Positions 44,988-56,837 are shown, counted from the first letter of the stretch. The stretch is 64,000 nt of DNA from Rhodanobacter denitrificans (GCA_003241385.1 QFPO01000017.1:1-64000), one strand, 5' to 3'. The notes: a model not told the origin generated them from the sequence alone. Numbers and translations: made by a program.

Positions 44988-47393
44988 TCATTGGACCGTC
45001 AGCGATACCGGCACGGCCAGCCGACGCGAGGTCGGATCGTTGTTGGCGATGCACAGCGTCGCCTGGTACGCGCCGGGCTGCAGGCCGGCCGCGTCGATCA
45101 GCACCTGGACCGTGCTCGGGTCGTCGCCTTCGGGATCTGGCGCGGTGCTGCCGCCCGGCGTGGCGTACGACAGCCACGGCACGCTGGACGGCGTCGCGCA
45201 GCGGTTGGAGTCGCGTGCGGCGATCGCGAAGGTCTCGATGAACGTACCGGCCGGTGCGGTGCCGAGCGGCGTCGTCGTGCCGTCGATCGGGTCGACGCGG
45301 TAGAGGTGGATCGGCGACGCCGCGTTGTCGACCAGATAGAACGCCGCCAGATAGAGCTCGCCGCTGGCCTGGTCGAAGACCAGATCGGCACCCGGCCAGT
45401 ACGCGTCGATGTCGACGTCGATCGCAGCGATCGGCAGCGCCTGCGCGGTGGTCTTGTCGATCGCGTAGAGCATGCCGTCCGGCAGGCCGATGGCGTACAT
45501 CAGGCCGTTGCGGTCGATCGCGATGTTGCCGATGCAGTCGGTGCCGGTCTCGGAGGTGCCGACGTAGACGCCGGTCGGCGCCAGCGGGTTCGAGAACTCC
45601 ATGTTGAACAGCGTGCCGCCGCAGCGCATGCCGTCGGTCGACACGGTCGAGGCGCTCAGAAAGCTGCGCTGCGTCACCGGATCCCACTGCAGCGCTCTCA
45701 TGAAGCTGCGCGACAGCAGGCCCGACGGCACGTTGTGCAGCAGCGGCGTGTAGAGATTGGTGGTCTCGCTGCCGTCGAGCAGGTCGAACCAGTGGAACGT
45801 GCCCGAGAACGCGCGCAACGTGCCGAAATCGTCGGACGGGAAATCGGCACTGACGTACGTGGAGGTGGACGTCACCGGCATGTCGAGGAAGGCCGACACG
45901 CCGCCGGCCGGATGCGCCGGATCGAAGCTGCCGATGCGCCGGTTGCTGGTGCCGTCGCCGTTGTCGACCAGCGCGATCGCGACGCCCGGCACCGTGCCCG
46001 AGCCGCCTTCCGTCGCCTGCAGATCGCCGCGGCGGCTCATGCGCCGGACCGGCGCGTCGCCGGCCGCCGGCGCGCTCGGCGCCGGCACGGCCGGCATGTG
46101 CGCGGTCGCGGCCGCTTCGCCGAGCCGCCATTCCAGCGTGCGGTTGCCGCGGTTGACGATCTGCAGCGGCACGCTGCCGGCGCTGCCGGACGGCAGCGTC
46201 GCGGCCAGACCCTGCGCGGCCGACGGCAGCGTCGAGATCGCCGGACGGCCGACGTTGATCGTCACCGGCGGCGCCGTGGTCGTGAACAGCGTGCTGAACC
46301 GCGGCGTCCACACGATCGACATGCCGTCGTGCAGCGACGGTGTCGCATACGAGAACTGGGCGGCGCGGAACCGGTCGAACTGCAGGCCGATCGTCGCCGA
46401 GGCGCCGCGATCGATCGCGGCATTGCCGGCGCCGAACGCGGTCGTGCGGTAATTGAACTCGATCGCGCCGTCGCGCTCGCGGAACACCGCCTGGAACGTC
46501 AGATCGTTGCCGCTCGGATCGAGCACGCCCTCGTGTCCCATGCCGTTCCACTGCACGACGAACCTGCGGTCCGGCGCCTGGCCGAGCGTCGCGTACAGCA
46601 CGCGCCCGATGCCTTCCGCCGCATACAGGGCGTCCCAGTACGGCGCGACGAACGGCGGATACGCGGCCACCGTCGAGGTCGCCAGCGGATCGTTGAAGCC
46701 GTCCATGAAGCAGCTGTCCTGGTTGAAGCTGATCGCGCCCTTGGCCGTGATGCAGGCGGTCGTGACGAGGCCGTCGTAGAGATCGTCGGAAAAGCGGAAC
46801 GCGAACGGCATCGGCACGTAGACGCCGGCCTGCAGCGCACCCAGATCGGTACCGGTCGCCGAGATGTCGACGAACTGCGCCGGCGGCGCGCTCGCTTCCA
46901 TGCCGTCGGCGAAGATCCGGTCGGGCGGACCGGACCCCTCCTGTACGGTCCAGTCGAACGTGCTGCGCGCGTGTTCGGCGCGCCAGGTCAGCCGGCGCGT
47001 CTGCGACTGCGTGCCGACCGTGAACGGCACGATCAGCGGCAACGGAAAGTCCCAGCCGGCCGGCACGAAGAACGAGCTCATCGGCGCGACCAGGCCGAGC
47101 GCAGCATCGCTGAAGTCGTGGAAGTAGAGATCCTCGCTGCTGCCGTTGTGCATGAACGCGCAGAGCACGGCTTGGTCGCCGGGCGCCAGGTCGATGTTGG
47201 TCGAGCCTTCCAGGCACGGCGTGAACAGATCGGCCGGATCGGTCACGCGGCCGACCACCGCGGTCAGCGAGGTCGCGGCGCCCTCGGGTGCCGCGCCGGC
47301 CGCGTGTGCGACCGGTGTGGCGGCGACCGCCGCGAGTGTCGCGATCAGCGCACCCGCGACGCGGCCGCCGGCTGTCGTTCGTATCGTTTGCAT
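44988..47393 (-). CDS. Large exported protein with internal IFADGME motif and propeller-like domain
   Basis: 801 residues. The ATG at 47393 has GGGAGG 6 nt upstream and starts a signal peptide ending PVAHA (residue 31). A first beta domain (about 40-155) ends with DRIFADGME (158-166), a form of the exported-protein tag placed internally. Then come a choice-of-anchor-type domain (about 180-370; SFNQDSCFMDGFND), a linker, a propeller-like region (about 470-720) and a final Ig-like domain ending VPVSLTVQ. Secreted, function unknown. It lies 172 bp upstream of the ECF sigma/kinase pair on the same strand. Confidence 0.75.
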   Translation of the reverse strand: MQTIRTTAGGRVAGALIATLAAVAATPVAHAAGAAPEGAATSLTAVVGRVTDPADLFTPCLEGSTNIDLAPGDQAVLCAFMHNGSSEDLYFHDFSDAALGLVAPMSSFFVPAGWDFPLPLIVPFTVGTQSQTRRLTWRAEHARSTFDWTVQEGSGPPDRIFADGMEASAPPAQFVDISATGTDLGALQAGVYVPMPFAFRFSDDLYDGLVTTACITAKGAISFNQDSCFMDGFNDPLATSTVAAYPPFVAPYWDALYAAEGIGRVLYATLGQAPDRRFVVQWNGMGHEGVLDPSGNDLTFQAVFRERDGAIEFNYRTTAFGAGNAAIDRGASATIGLQFDRFRAAQFSYATPSLHDGMSIVWTPRFSTLFTTTAPPVTINVGRPAISTLPSAAQGLAATLPSGSAGSVPLQIVNRGNRTLEWRLGEAAATAHMPAVPAPSAPAAGDAPVRRMSRRGDLQATEGGSGTVPGVAIALVDNGDGTSNRRIGSFDPAHPAGGVSAFLDMPVTSTSTYVSADFPSDDFGTLRAFSGTFHWFDLLDGSETTNLYTPLLHNVPSGLLSRSFMRALQWDPVTQRSFLSASTVSTDGMRCGGTLFNMEFSNPLAPTGVYVGTSETGTDCIGNIAIDRNGLMYAIGLPDGMLYAIDKTTAQALPIAAIDVDIDAYWPGADLVFDQASGELYLAAFYLVDNAASPIHLYRVDPIDGTTTPLGTAPAGTFIETFAIAARDSNRCATPSSVPWLSYATPGGSTAPDPEGDDPSTVQVLIDAAGLQPGAYQATLCIANNDPTSRRLAVPVSLTVQ

Positions 47394-47863
47394 CGTGCCC
47401 TCCCGGTGGATCCGGCTGTTCGTCGTTGTCGTGGCAGCGGCCGCCGGTCGAAGGGCCCTGCTCCTGGTCGATACGCGAAGCTCCGGGTAAACGGTGACAC
47501 GATCGCGGGGACGCGTCGGCGCGGCCGCGCGGCGGGTGCGGGCAATCGCGGCACATGGGGTCGCCGGCCCTGCGACAAGTCGTTGAAACACATGAAAAGT
47601 GGCGGGGTTGGCTGCGGCCGGCGGCGCGCCTGGGCATCGCACCGCAGCCGATCGCCAGCCGGCGACCGCGAAGCGGCGGCCCGGCACCGCGGCCGGCTGC
47701 GGAGGCCCTCGCGTCCGTACTTGCGGCGCGCGCTGGCCGCGCTGCCGGACCCTCCCGTCGCCATCGAAGTTTTCGCCTGCGCGCATCCGCGCCGTGCGCC
47801 GGCGACGGTATAGTGCGCCGGCATGGCGGGACCGTACCCGGCCACGAATACGCAGGAGTCGTC
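47394..47863. other. Divergent intergenic region
   Basis: About 470 bp between the exported-protein gene and the SPFH gene, no credible coding frame. It should contain both promoters. Confidence 0.5.
47809..47814 (+). promoter_or_regulatory. Candidate -10 element before the SPFH gene
   Basis: TATAGT about 50 nt upstream of the ATG at 47864. No convincing -35 at the right distance. Confidence 0.25.
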
Positions 47864-49006
47864 ATGGGTCTGATACAGGCAGCGGTAGGGGCGATCGGCG
47901 GCACGCTGGCCGACCAGTGGAAGGACTTCTACACGGTACCGGCCGGCCTGCCGGCGACGGCGGCGCTGTTCGCGGCCGTGCCGCAGAGCACCAATGCCGG
48001 ACGCGGCTCGAACACCAAGGGCTCCTCGAACATCATCAGCAACGGCTCGAAGATCGTCGTGCCCGAAGGCTACGGCCTGCTGCTGATGCAGGACGGCGCG
48101 CTGACCGGCTTCGTCGCCGAGCCGGGCGGCTACGAATGGCGCTCGGACGACATCAACTCCAAATCGATCTTCGCCGGTGACGGCATCGTCAGCCCGCTGA
48201 TCTGGCAGAGCTGGGAGCGCTTCAAGTTCGGCGGCCAGCCCGGCTCGCAGCAGGCCGCGTTCTTCGTCTCGCTGAAGGAGCTGCCGGACAACCGTTTCGG
48301 CACGCAGTCGGAGATCTACTGGGACGACGGCTTCCTCAACACCCAGGTCGGCGCGGTCACGCGCGGCTCCTACACGCTGAAGATCGTCGACCCGATCCTG
48401 TTCGTGAAGAACTTCGTGCCGGCCGCCTATCTGCAGACCGGCCAGGTCTTCGACTTCACCGACCTGGACAACGCCGCGGCCAGCCAGCTGTTCAACGAGG
48501 TCGTCGGCTCGCTCGCGCCGGCCTTCAGCCTGTACAGCAACGATCCCGGCAAGGGCAATCGCATCACCAAGCTGCAGCAGGACTCGCTCGGCTTCGCCAA
48601 GAGCCTGTCCGATGCCGTCGAGCAGGCCTATCAGTGGAAGTCCGACCGCGGCCTGGCGATCGTCAAGACCGCGATCGTCTCGATCGAGTACGACGCCAAC
48701 ACGCGCGAGCTGCTCAAGACCGTGCAGCGCGCCGACGCGCTGTCGGGCTCGCGCGGCAATTCGAACCTGCAGGCCAGCGTCGCCCAGGGCATCCAGTCGG
48801 CCGGCGAGAACGGCGGCGCGGCCGGCCTGGTCGGCGTCGGCATGGCGTCCGGCATGCTCGGCGGCATCGGCAATCTGCAGCAGCCGGCCGCGCCGGCCGC
48901 CGACGATCCGGTCGGCCGGCTCAAGAAGGCCAAGGAGATGCTCGACCTCGGCCTGATCACGCAGGCCGACTACGACGCGCTCAAGGCCAAGGCACTGGGC
49001 CTCTGA
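47864..49006 (+). CDS. SPFH-domain protein with C-terminal SHOCT motif (YdjI-like)
   Basis: 380 residues. The central region (about 55-300) matches the SPFH/virion-core-like proteins of the Bacillus YdjI type: GSKIVVPEGYGLLLMQDG, TQVGAVTRGSYTLKIVDP and the VKTAIVSIEYDANTRELLKTVQRADAL helix. A Gly-rich linker leads to a C-terminal SHOCT-like helix pair (about 349-380; KKAKEMLDLGLITQADYDAL). SPFH proteins scaffold membrane microdomains; in B. subtilis YdjI helps recruit a PspA homologue. AGGAG 6 nt before ATG fixes the start. First gene of a three-gene set. Confidence 0.85.
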   Translation: MGLIQAAVGAIGGTLADQWKDFYTVPAGLPATAALFAAVPQSTNAGRGSNTKGSSNIISNGSKIVVPEGYGLLLMQDGALTGFVAEPGGYEWRSDDINSKSIFAGDGIVSPLIWQSWERFKFGGQPGSQQAAFFVSLKELPDNRFGTQSEIYWDDGFLNTQVGAVTRGSYTLKIVDPILFVKNFVPAAYLQTGQVFDFTDLDNAAASQLFNEVVGSLAPAFSLYSNDPGKGNRITKLQQDSLGFAKSLSDAVEQAYQWKSDRGLAIVKTAIVSIEYDANTRELLKTVQRADALSGSRGNSNLQASVAQGIQSAGENGGAAGLVGVGMASGMLGGIGNLQQPAAPAADDPVGRLKKAKEMLDLGLITQADYDALKAKALGL

Positions 49007-49028
49007 TCCCACCGGGCACACCGCGACC

Positions 49029-50339
49029 ATGTCCGATCCCAAGACGCCGGCACCGGTCTCACCGGTGACCGGTCCCGGTTCGCCGCAGGACGTACCGCCG
49101 CTGCCCGGCAGCCAGCCGATCGATCCGGCGACGCTGCCCAAGTCGATCCGCGACGAGCTCGAGGCGCCCGATCCGACCGCGATCGACACCGCCTCGGCCG
49201 AGCTCAGGGACGGCATCAACCGCTGCCCGAAATGCGGCAGCACCGACATCCGGCACAAGCCCGGCACCGACCTGCTGGTGTGTGTGTACTGCCGCAACGA
49301 ATGGGACGGCGCGCGCGTCGAGGAGGCGTTCGGCCTTGGTGAAGGTCTGCGCGACCTGCGCGGCACGGTCGTCGCGTCCGGCGCGCGCGACATCGCCGCC
49401 GACGCCGCCAGCCTGATGAGCTTCAAGTGCACCGCCTGCGGTGCCGAGGTGACGATCAACACCGAGAGCACGATGACCGCGCGCTGCCACTGGTGCCGGC
49501 ACGTATTCGGCGTCAACGAGCAGATCGCCAATGGCGCCGTGCCCGACGCAGTGCTGCCGTTCCACATCAAGAAGGACGACGCGGTCGCGCGGATCCGCCA
49601 GTTCGTCGACAAGCGGCGCATGTTCGCGCTGAAGGCGTTCAAGGAACAATTCACGCCCGAGAACGTCGTCGGCGTCTACCTGCCGTACATGATCGTCGAC
49701 GGCAATGCGAGCGCCGCCGTCGCCGGCAAGGGCGAGATCAAGACGCGCGAGTACACGCGCGGCACCGGCAACGACAAGAAGACCTACTACGACGCCGACG
49801 TCTACCAGATCGAGCGCCACGTCGACTTCACGGTCGACGACCTCCCGCTCGAATCCTCGACCGAGCGCGGCAATCTCGACACACGCGTCAACACCAACAA
49901 CATCATCAACACGATCCTGCCGTTCGACACCAAGAACGCCGTGAAGTGGAACGCCTCGTATCTGGTCGGCTTCTCGTCCGAGAAGCGCAACCGCGACGTC
50001 GAGCATCTGCGGCCGCGTCTGGAAGACCAGCTGCTGTCGATCGCGCGCGCGCAGGTCGAGCCCTCGCTCGGCCGCTACGACCGCGGCGTGCGCTGGGAGC
50101 AGGAGCAGCTCCAGGTGCACGGCACGCGCTGGGTGTCGATGTATCTGCCGGTCTGGCTGTATTCGTACCACCAGCCCGGCCGCAACGGCGGCCTGCTGCA
50201 TTACATCGCCGTCAACGGGCGCACCGGCGAGACGATGGGCAGCGTGCCGGTGCAGCAGTGGAAGCTGCTGGCGGCGGCGCTGACGGTCGGCACCTTCATC
50301 GAAGGCATCGTGCTCTGGATTCTGGCGGCTTCCTCATGA
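49029..50339 (+). CDS. Double zinc-ribbon membrane protein (YdjG-like)
   Basis: 436 residues. Two zinc ribbons are visible: C66/C69-C85/C88 and C134/C137-C153/C156. They are followed by a large conserved region (about 170-400; PFHIKKDDAVARIRQFVDKR, VYLPYMIVDGNA, WVSMYLPVWLYSY) and one C-terminal membrane helix (about 413-436). The architecture matches YdjG-type proteins found beside SPFH/PspA genes. It starts 22 bp after the SPFH gene and overlaps the next start (ATGA). Probable membrane-integrity function, by analogy only. Confidence 0.75.
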   Translation: MSDPKTPAPVSPVTGPGSPQDVPPLPGSQPIDPATLPKSIRDELEAPDPTAIDTASAELRDGINRCPKCGSTDIRHKPGTDLLVCVYCRNEWDGARVEEAFGLGEGLRDLRGTVVASGARDIAADAASLMSFKCTACGAEVTINTESTMTARCHWCRHVFGVNEQIANGAVPDAVLPFHIKKDDAVARIRQFVDKRRMFALKAFKEQFTPENVVGVYLPYMIVDGNASAAVAGKGEIKTREYTRGTGNDKKTYYDADVYQIERHVDFTVDDLPLESSTERGNLDTRVNTNNIINTILPFDTKNAVKWNASYLVGFSSEKRNRDVEHLRPRLEDQLLSIARAQVEPSLGRYDRGVRWEQEQLQVHGTRWVSMYLPVWLYSYHQPGRNGGLLHYIAVNGRTGETMGSVPVQQWKLLAAALTVGTFIEGIVLWILAASS

Positions 50340-50596
50340 GCGACGACAACGGACTCTGGCTGCTGGCCCTCGGCCCCACCGGCGCGACCGCGCTGTACTG
50401 GGCGCTGTACCGCTACTACCGCAACACCGACAAGTCGCACGCGTTCGAGCGCGAGACCGCCGTCGACGCCCAGCCGGTGACCGGCTCGGACCGCAAGGTC
50501 GACGAGATCAAGAGCACGCGCGCCTCGCGCATCAGCGGCGAGAACGGGCGGGCGTATCGGACGCGGGTGGAGCGGGTGCGGAGCGATACGGGTTGA
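50336..50596 (+). CDS. Small single-helix membrane protein
   Basis: 86 residues: one membrane helix (about 6-27; LWLLALGPTGATALYWALY) then a charged cytoplasmic tail with RNTDKSHAFERET. Its ATG overlaps the stop of the zinc-ribbon gene (ATGA), so it is translationally coupled and part of the same operon. I recognise no family; probably a partner of the zinc-ribbon protein, in the place YdjH takes in Bacillus. Confidence 0.7.
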   Translation: MSDDNGLWLLALGPTGATALYWALYRYYRNTDKSHAFERETAVDAQPVTGSDRKVDEIKSTRASRISGENGRAYRTRVERVRSDTG

Positions 50597-50675
50597 TTGA
50601 CGGATTCCGCGCAAGGAGTATTGGACGAATGTCAGCGACGACTCGGACACGATAAATCAAGGAGCATTACACGCA

Positions 50676-51596
50676 ATGAGCACCATTCAGTTGTTTCGTC
50701 TGATCGGCAACCAGGTAGTCGAGCTGCCCGGCAAGGCGGCTCCGATCGAGAAGCAGCTGCAGAATCTGATCGAAGCGCAGATGCAGACCTTTCTAGGTGT
50801 GCGCTTTCTGGCAAGCGAGTACGCGACCGGCAAAACACACAGGGGTCGTATTGATTCGCTCGGTCTCGACGAGAACGGCTGTCCGGTCATCGTCGAGTAC
50901 AAGCGTGAAAGCAACGAAACCGTGATCAACCAGGGCCTGTTCTACCTAGACTGGCTGCTCGATCACCAGGCCGAATTCCGATGGCTGGTGATGGAGAAAC
51001 TGGGCAAGGAGGCAGCCGACGCCATCGACTGGTCGGGAACGCGCTTGTTGTGCATAGCCGCCGACTTCACTCGATATGACCAGCATGCCGTGCAGCAGAT
51101 TCCGCGCAACATCGAGCTGCTGCGCTACAAGCTGTTTGCCGATGACCTGCTGCTGCTCGAAATGGTGAATGCGGTCAGCGTCGACGATGTCACCTCGCTC
51201 AAACCGAGCGATACGCCAGGCGGCAGGCCCAAAGCAGTCAGCAAGGACAAGACCTTCGACGAGCAGTATGCCGGCGCCCTGCCGGAGACACGCGCCGTCT
51301 ACGACAACCTTGCCTCATATGCGATGGCCTTGGGCGACGACGTCACCGAAAGGCGTCTCAAGCTCTATACCGCGTTTCGGCGCCTGAAGAATTTCGCCAG
51401 CGTCGTGATGTATCCGAACAAGATGCTTCTGATGCTGAAGCTTGATCCGGACACGGTGGCACTGGAGGATGGCTTCAGCCGAGACGTGCGCCAGATCGGC
51501 CACTGGGGGACCGGTGACCTCGAACTGACGTTACGCACGATGGCCGATCTTGAACGTGCCAAGCCCTTGCTCGATCGCAGCTACAGCGAAAGCTAA
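50676..51596 (+). CDS. Nuclease-like protein with C-terminal DUF5655 domain
   Basis: 306 residues. The N-terminal part has a PD-(D/E)xK-like core: RIDSLGLDENGCPVIVEYKRE, with D60 and E74-x-K76 as candidate metal and catalytic residues, as in NucS/DUF91-type nucleases. The C-terminal third (about 190-305; YTAFRRLKNFASVVMYPNKMLLMLK) is DUF5655. Such proteins are common in bacteria and suspected of DNA-repair or defence roles without proof. It lies 79 bp after the small membrane protein gene; relation to that operon is unclear. Confidence 0.8.
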   Translation: MSTIQLFRLIGNQVVELPGKAAPIEKQLQNLIEAQMQTFLGVRFLASEYATGKTHRGRIDSLGLDENGCPVIVEYKRESNETVINQGLFYLDWLLDHQAEFRWLVMEKLGKEAADAIDWSGTRLLCIAADFTRYDQHAVQQIPRNIELLRYKLFADDLLLLEMVNAVSVDDVTSLKPSDTPGGRPKAVSKDKTFDEQYAGALPETRAVYDNLASYAMALGDDVTERRLKLYTAFRRLKNFASVVMYPNKMLLMLKLDPDTVALEDGFSRDVRQIGHWGTGDLELTLRTMADLERAKPLLDRSYSES

Positions 51597-51606
51597 AGTG
51601 CTTTCG
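51587..51606 (+). terminator. Stem-loop overlapping the DUF5655 stop codon
   Basis: CGAAAGC (51587-51593) pairs with GCTTTCG (51600-51606); the TAA lies in the loop. No T run. Weak terminator at best. Confidence 0.35.
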
Positions 51607-51760
51607 ATGTCGCGCTCGGCCATTTGCGACCGATAGAAGGCGTGCCTCCCGCTGGGTGGGAAGACAGCGTTTCTTCCAGGCCAAAAAGCCAGTAAGTTGC
51701 TGCTCTGGATGGTCGAGATGTCTCCTCGATCGCTTCGAGTCACCGCAGCCGGCCTCACTC

Positions 51761-53122
51761 ATGACCGTTCCCGCGCCGTCCATTTCGCCTCACGAAGCCG
51801 ACGCCAGCGCCCGCCTCCGCCGCTCGGTCTCGAACACGCTCAAAGGCTCGGCCGGCAATCTGGTCGAGTGGTACGACGTCTACGTCTACTCGGTGTTCGC
51901 GGCCTACTTCGAGTCGCAGTTCTTCAGCCCCGAGGACAAGAACGCGACCCTGTTCATCTGGGCGATCTTCGCGATGACGTTCCTGATGCGGCCGATCGGT
52001 GCCTGGTTCTTCGGCCGCTTCGCCGATCGCCACGGCCGCCGGCTCGCGCTGACGGTCTCGGTCACGATCATGGCCAGCTGCTCGTTCGCGATCGCGGTCA
52101 CGCCGACCGTCTCGACGATCGGCATCGCGGCGCCGATCGTCCTGCTGCTGGCGCGGCTCGTTCAGGGCTTCGCGACCGGCGGCGAGTACGGCGCCAGCGC
52201 GACCTACATGTCCGAGGCGGCCCTGCCCGGCCGGCGCGGCTTTCTGTCCTCGTTCCATTACGTCACCCTGGTCGGCGGCCACGTGCTCGCGCAGAGCACG
52301 CTGCTGGTAATGCTGACCTGCCTGGACGCCGGACAGATCGCGCAATGGGGCTGGCGCCTCGCGTTCGCGATCGGCGGCATCGCGGCGATCGTCGTGTTCT
52401 GGATGCGGCGGACGATGGACGAATCGCTGCAGTCCGACGCGATCGAGGCCGCACGCAGCGGCCGCGCGCGCGCCGCGGGCTCGATGCGCGAACTGCTGGT
52501 CCACCAGTGGCGTCCGCTGCTGCTGTGCTTCCTGATCACGGCCGGCGGCACGCTCGCGTTCTACACCTATTCGGTGATCGGCCCGAAGATGATCCAGAGC
52601 CTGTTCGCCGGCGGCGACGCGATGACCGGCGTCGTGATCAATCTGATCGCGCTGACGTTCCTGATGCTGCTGCAGCCGATCGGCGGCTGGCTGTCCGACG
52701 GCATCGGCCGCAAGAGCCTGCTGGTGTTCTTCGGTATCGGCGCCGTGCTCTACACCGGTTTCATGGTGGTGGCGCTGCCGCAGCAGACCCACTGGCTGCC
52801 GGCGTTCGCGATGCTCGCGGTCGCCTTCGTGATCCTGACCGGCTACACCTCGATCAATGCCGTCGTGAAGGCCGAGCTGTTCCCGACCCACGTCCGCGCG
52901 CTCGGCGTCGGCCTCGGCTACGCACTGGCCAATTCCGCGTTCGGCGGCACTGCGCCGCTGCTGTACCAGGCCGCCCTGCGCAGCGATCACGTCATCGAGT
53001 TCGCCGTCTACGTGACCGCGGTGATCGCGGTGTCGCTGGTCGTGTACGTGTTCTTTCTCGAGAACAAGGGCGCGAACTGGCTCGACGACGCGGCCGCGAT
53101 GGAACGCAGGGTCCAGCGCTGA
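51761..53122 (+). CDS. kgtP: MFS transporter, alpha-ketoglutarate permease-like (KgtP)
   Basis: 453 residues with 12 predicted membrane helices in the MHS subfamily. Strong likeness to E. coli KgtP: NLVEWYDVYVYS, FADRHGRR (loop 2-3 motif), LLLARLVQGFATGGEYGASA, YMSEAA..GRRGFLSSFHYVTL and FPTHVRALGVGLGYALANS. It should import 2-oxoglutarate or a related dicarboxylate with protons. The ATG at 51761 is preferred, since similarity begins soon after; its ribosome-binding site is weak. Confidence 0.85.
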   Translation: MTVPAPSISPHEADASARLRRSVSNTLKGSAGNLVEWYDVYVYSVFAAYFESQFFSPEDKNATLFIWAIFAMTFLMRPIGAWFFGRFADRHGRRLALTVSVTIMASCSFAIAVTPTVSTIGIAAPIVLLLARLVQGFATGGEYGASATYMSEAALPGRRGFLSSFHYVTLVGGHVLAQSTLLVMLTCLDAGQIAQWGWRLAFAIGGIAAIVVFWMRRTMDESLQSDAIEAARSGRARAAGSMRELLVHQWRPLLLCFLITAGGTLAFYTYSVIGPKMIQSLFAGGDAMTGVVINLIALTFLMLLQPIGGWLSDGIGRKSLLVFFGIGAVLYTGFMVVALPQQTHWLPAFAMLAVAFVILTGYTSINAVVKAELFPTHVRALGVGLGYALANSAFGGTAPLLYQAALRSDHVIEFAVYVTAVIAVSLVVYVFFLENKGANWLDDAAAMERRVQR

Positions 53123-53231
53123 AAACACCGCGCCAATCGGCGATTCGGTGATCGGCTTCGCGTACGCGCGCGAGGCGCATGCACGAGGATATCCGGACCG
53201 CCGGAACCGGCACGTCCCTCGCCACGAGACC

Positions 53232-55502
<2,271 letters not shown>

Positions 55503-55515
55503 GGTTCGGCTAGGC

Positions 55516-55533
55516 GCTTACCTAGAGGTAAGC
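55516..55533. repeat. Perfect 8-bp palindrome after the DHOR gene
   Basis: GCTTACCT-AG-AGGTAAGC lies 14 nt past the DHOR stop, just before the AraC-gene fragment. It may end transcription or mark the edge of the accessory patch. Confidence 0.4.
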
Positions 55534-55536
55534 CCC

Positions 55537-55646
55537 CGCACGTGGAGGCTCGGGTGGTCGTGCGCTTCTGTCCTTGTCTTCCAGGCGGCATCGACTTTCA
55601 TGCGGTGGGTCCGGGCAAGCGGGTGCCGCGCAAATTGATCCGCGCC
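55537..55646 (+). pseudogene. Fragment of an AraC-family gene
   Basis: About 110 bp closely resembling positions 59952-60061 inside the AraC gene 4.4 kb downstream, same orientation and frame. The translations HVEARVVVRFCPCLPGGIDF and HVEAQVVVRFGPSLPGGIDL match nearly residue for residue, continuing through HAVGPGKRVPRKLIRA. Similarity stops at about 55646. It is a remnant of a paralogous or duplicated regulator and marks the left edge of a lower-GC insertion. Confidence 0.75.
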
Positions 55647-55679
55647 CTTGATGTCGTCGCAGGTATCGACGGAAAACGA

Positions 55680-56714
55680 TCAGGGCAACTCCAGCTCGAT
55701 ACGTGCAACGCGTTCATCGATACCGGACATTCTGGCTGATCGATCCTGCCGTGCTTCTATAACGGATTGACGAAAGTTCTCCAATGCACGCAGCCCGGCG
55801 ATCGCATAGGCGTGCAAATCCTTGATCTGCTCAGATAAGGCGGTGGTCCTGGATTTTGAGACGGCCGGCTTGATTCGATCGAGCAGCAAGGACTGAGCTT
55901 CCGAAGCACACGCATTGAGACCTCTGACCTCCGCCTCTCCTGGCTTGTCATGGATGTCGAATACGTCGTCCGCGTAATCCCTGCAGCTCGCGTAAACGGC
56001 TCGAGTCAGCGACACATAGATAGCGACAGAGCCGCGTACTTTATTGTCTTCAATGACGCCTTGCCACTGCGCATGACGTATCTCCGCCATAAGACGAAGC
56101 TTCTGAGCAAGCTCCTCCGCCTCCTTGCGCTTCTGCTCGACCCAAGCCTCAGCTTCCCGCCTCTTCTGCTCGGCCAGTTCCGCTTCGCGCGCCGCGTTGT
56201 CTCGCTCGACCCGTTCGGCGAAGGTCGTGCTTCGGCTGTCCTCTACGGATAGTTCAGAAAAGCCTTCAAAACTCGTCGACCGGCATCCCGAGAACTTCGG
56301 CTGCACATCGCAGAAGCGACGAACGTGTACAGGCGGATCGCCCCGCCAAGCTTCCGACTCGGCGACTGGGCGAGGACAGCGTTTGGTGGTCCCTTGTTCC
56401 CATACGCCGTACCCAACGGTTATCCAGTACTCGCCTTCATAGCGATTCGGCAAGCTTGCACAAAGAACATAACCGCAGACGTCTCGTCGAAAGCCGCCGC
56501 GATCCAGGCAGGCCGCTTCGGGCCGTGTGACCCGGATGTTCGCCCACTCCGACTCGGCCGGCGCGCCACCTACGAGACGAACGACCACGTCCGGATAGGA
56601 CGGCGGAGGACCGAAGCCATAGTTGCCTGGCGGCTTGGCGTATACCTTCGTGGTCGAGAACAACAGCACGAGCATGAGCATCTGCAACGCGCGACACCTG
56701 ATCGTTCTCGCCAC
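55680..56714 (-). CDS. Exported coiled-coil protein of unknown function
   Basis: 344 residues, signal peptide ending TKVYA (about residue 26). A Cys-containing N-terminal domain (about 30-165; ACLDRGGFRRDVCGYVLC) precedes a charged Glu/Lys/Ala coiled coil (about 170-215; AELAEQKRREAEAWVEQKRK) and a helical C-terminal domain. No family recognised. Base composition is visibly less GC-rich than neighbouring core genes, suggesting transfer. The Mrr-type gene lies upstream on the same strand, 123 bp away. Confidence 0.65.
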   Translation of the reverse strand: MARTIRCRALQMLMLVLLFSTTKVYAKPPGNYGFGPPPSYPDVVVRLVGGAPAESEWANIRVTRPEAACLDRGGFRRDVCGYVLCASLPNRYEGEYWITVGYGVWEQGTTKRCPRPVAESEAWRGDPPVHVRRFCDVQPKFSGCRSTSFEGFSELSVEDSRSTTFAERVERDNAAREAELAEQKRREAEAWVEQKRKEAEELAQKLRLMAEIRHAQWQGVIEDNKVRGSVAIYVSLTRAVYASCRDYADDVFDIHDKPGEAEVRGLNACASEAQSLLLDRIKPAVSKSRTTALSEQIKDLHAYAIAGLRALENFRQSVIEARQDRSARMSGIDERVARIELELP

Positions 56715-56837
56715 GGGCTACTCCTACGCACATCACGTACTGAGGGACTCTAGATAGCGGCTACGCCGTCCGTCACCGACCCTATTCTCAGCGCTCGATG
56801 CACTTCTTTGTCGATACACCTTCGAGCGTCCTGGAGA

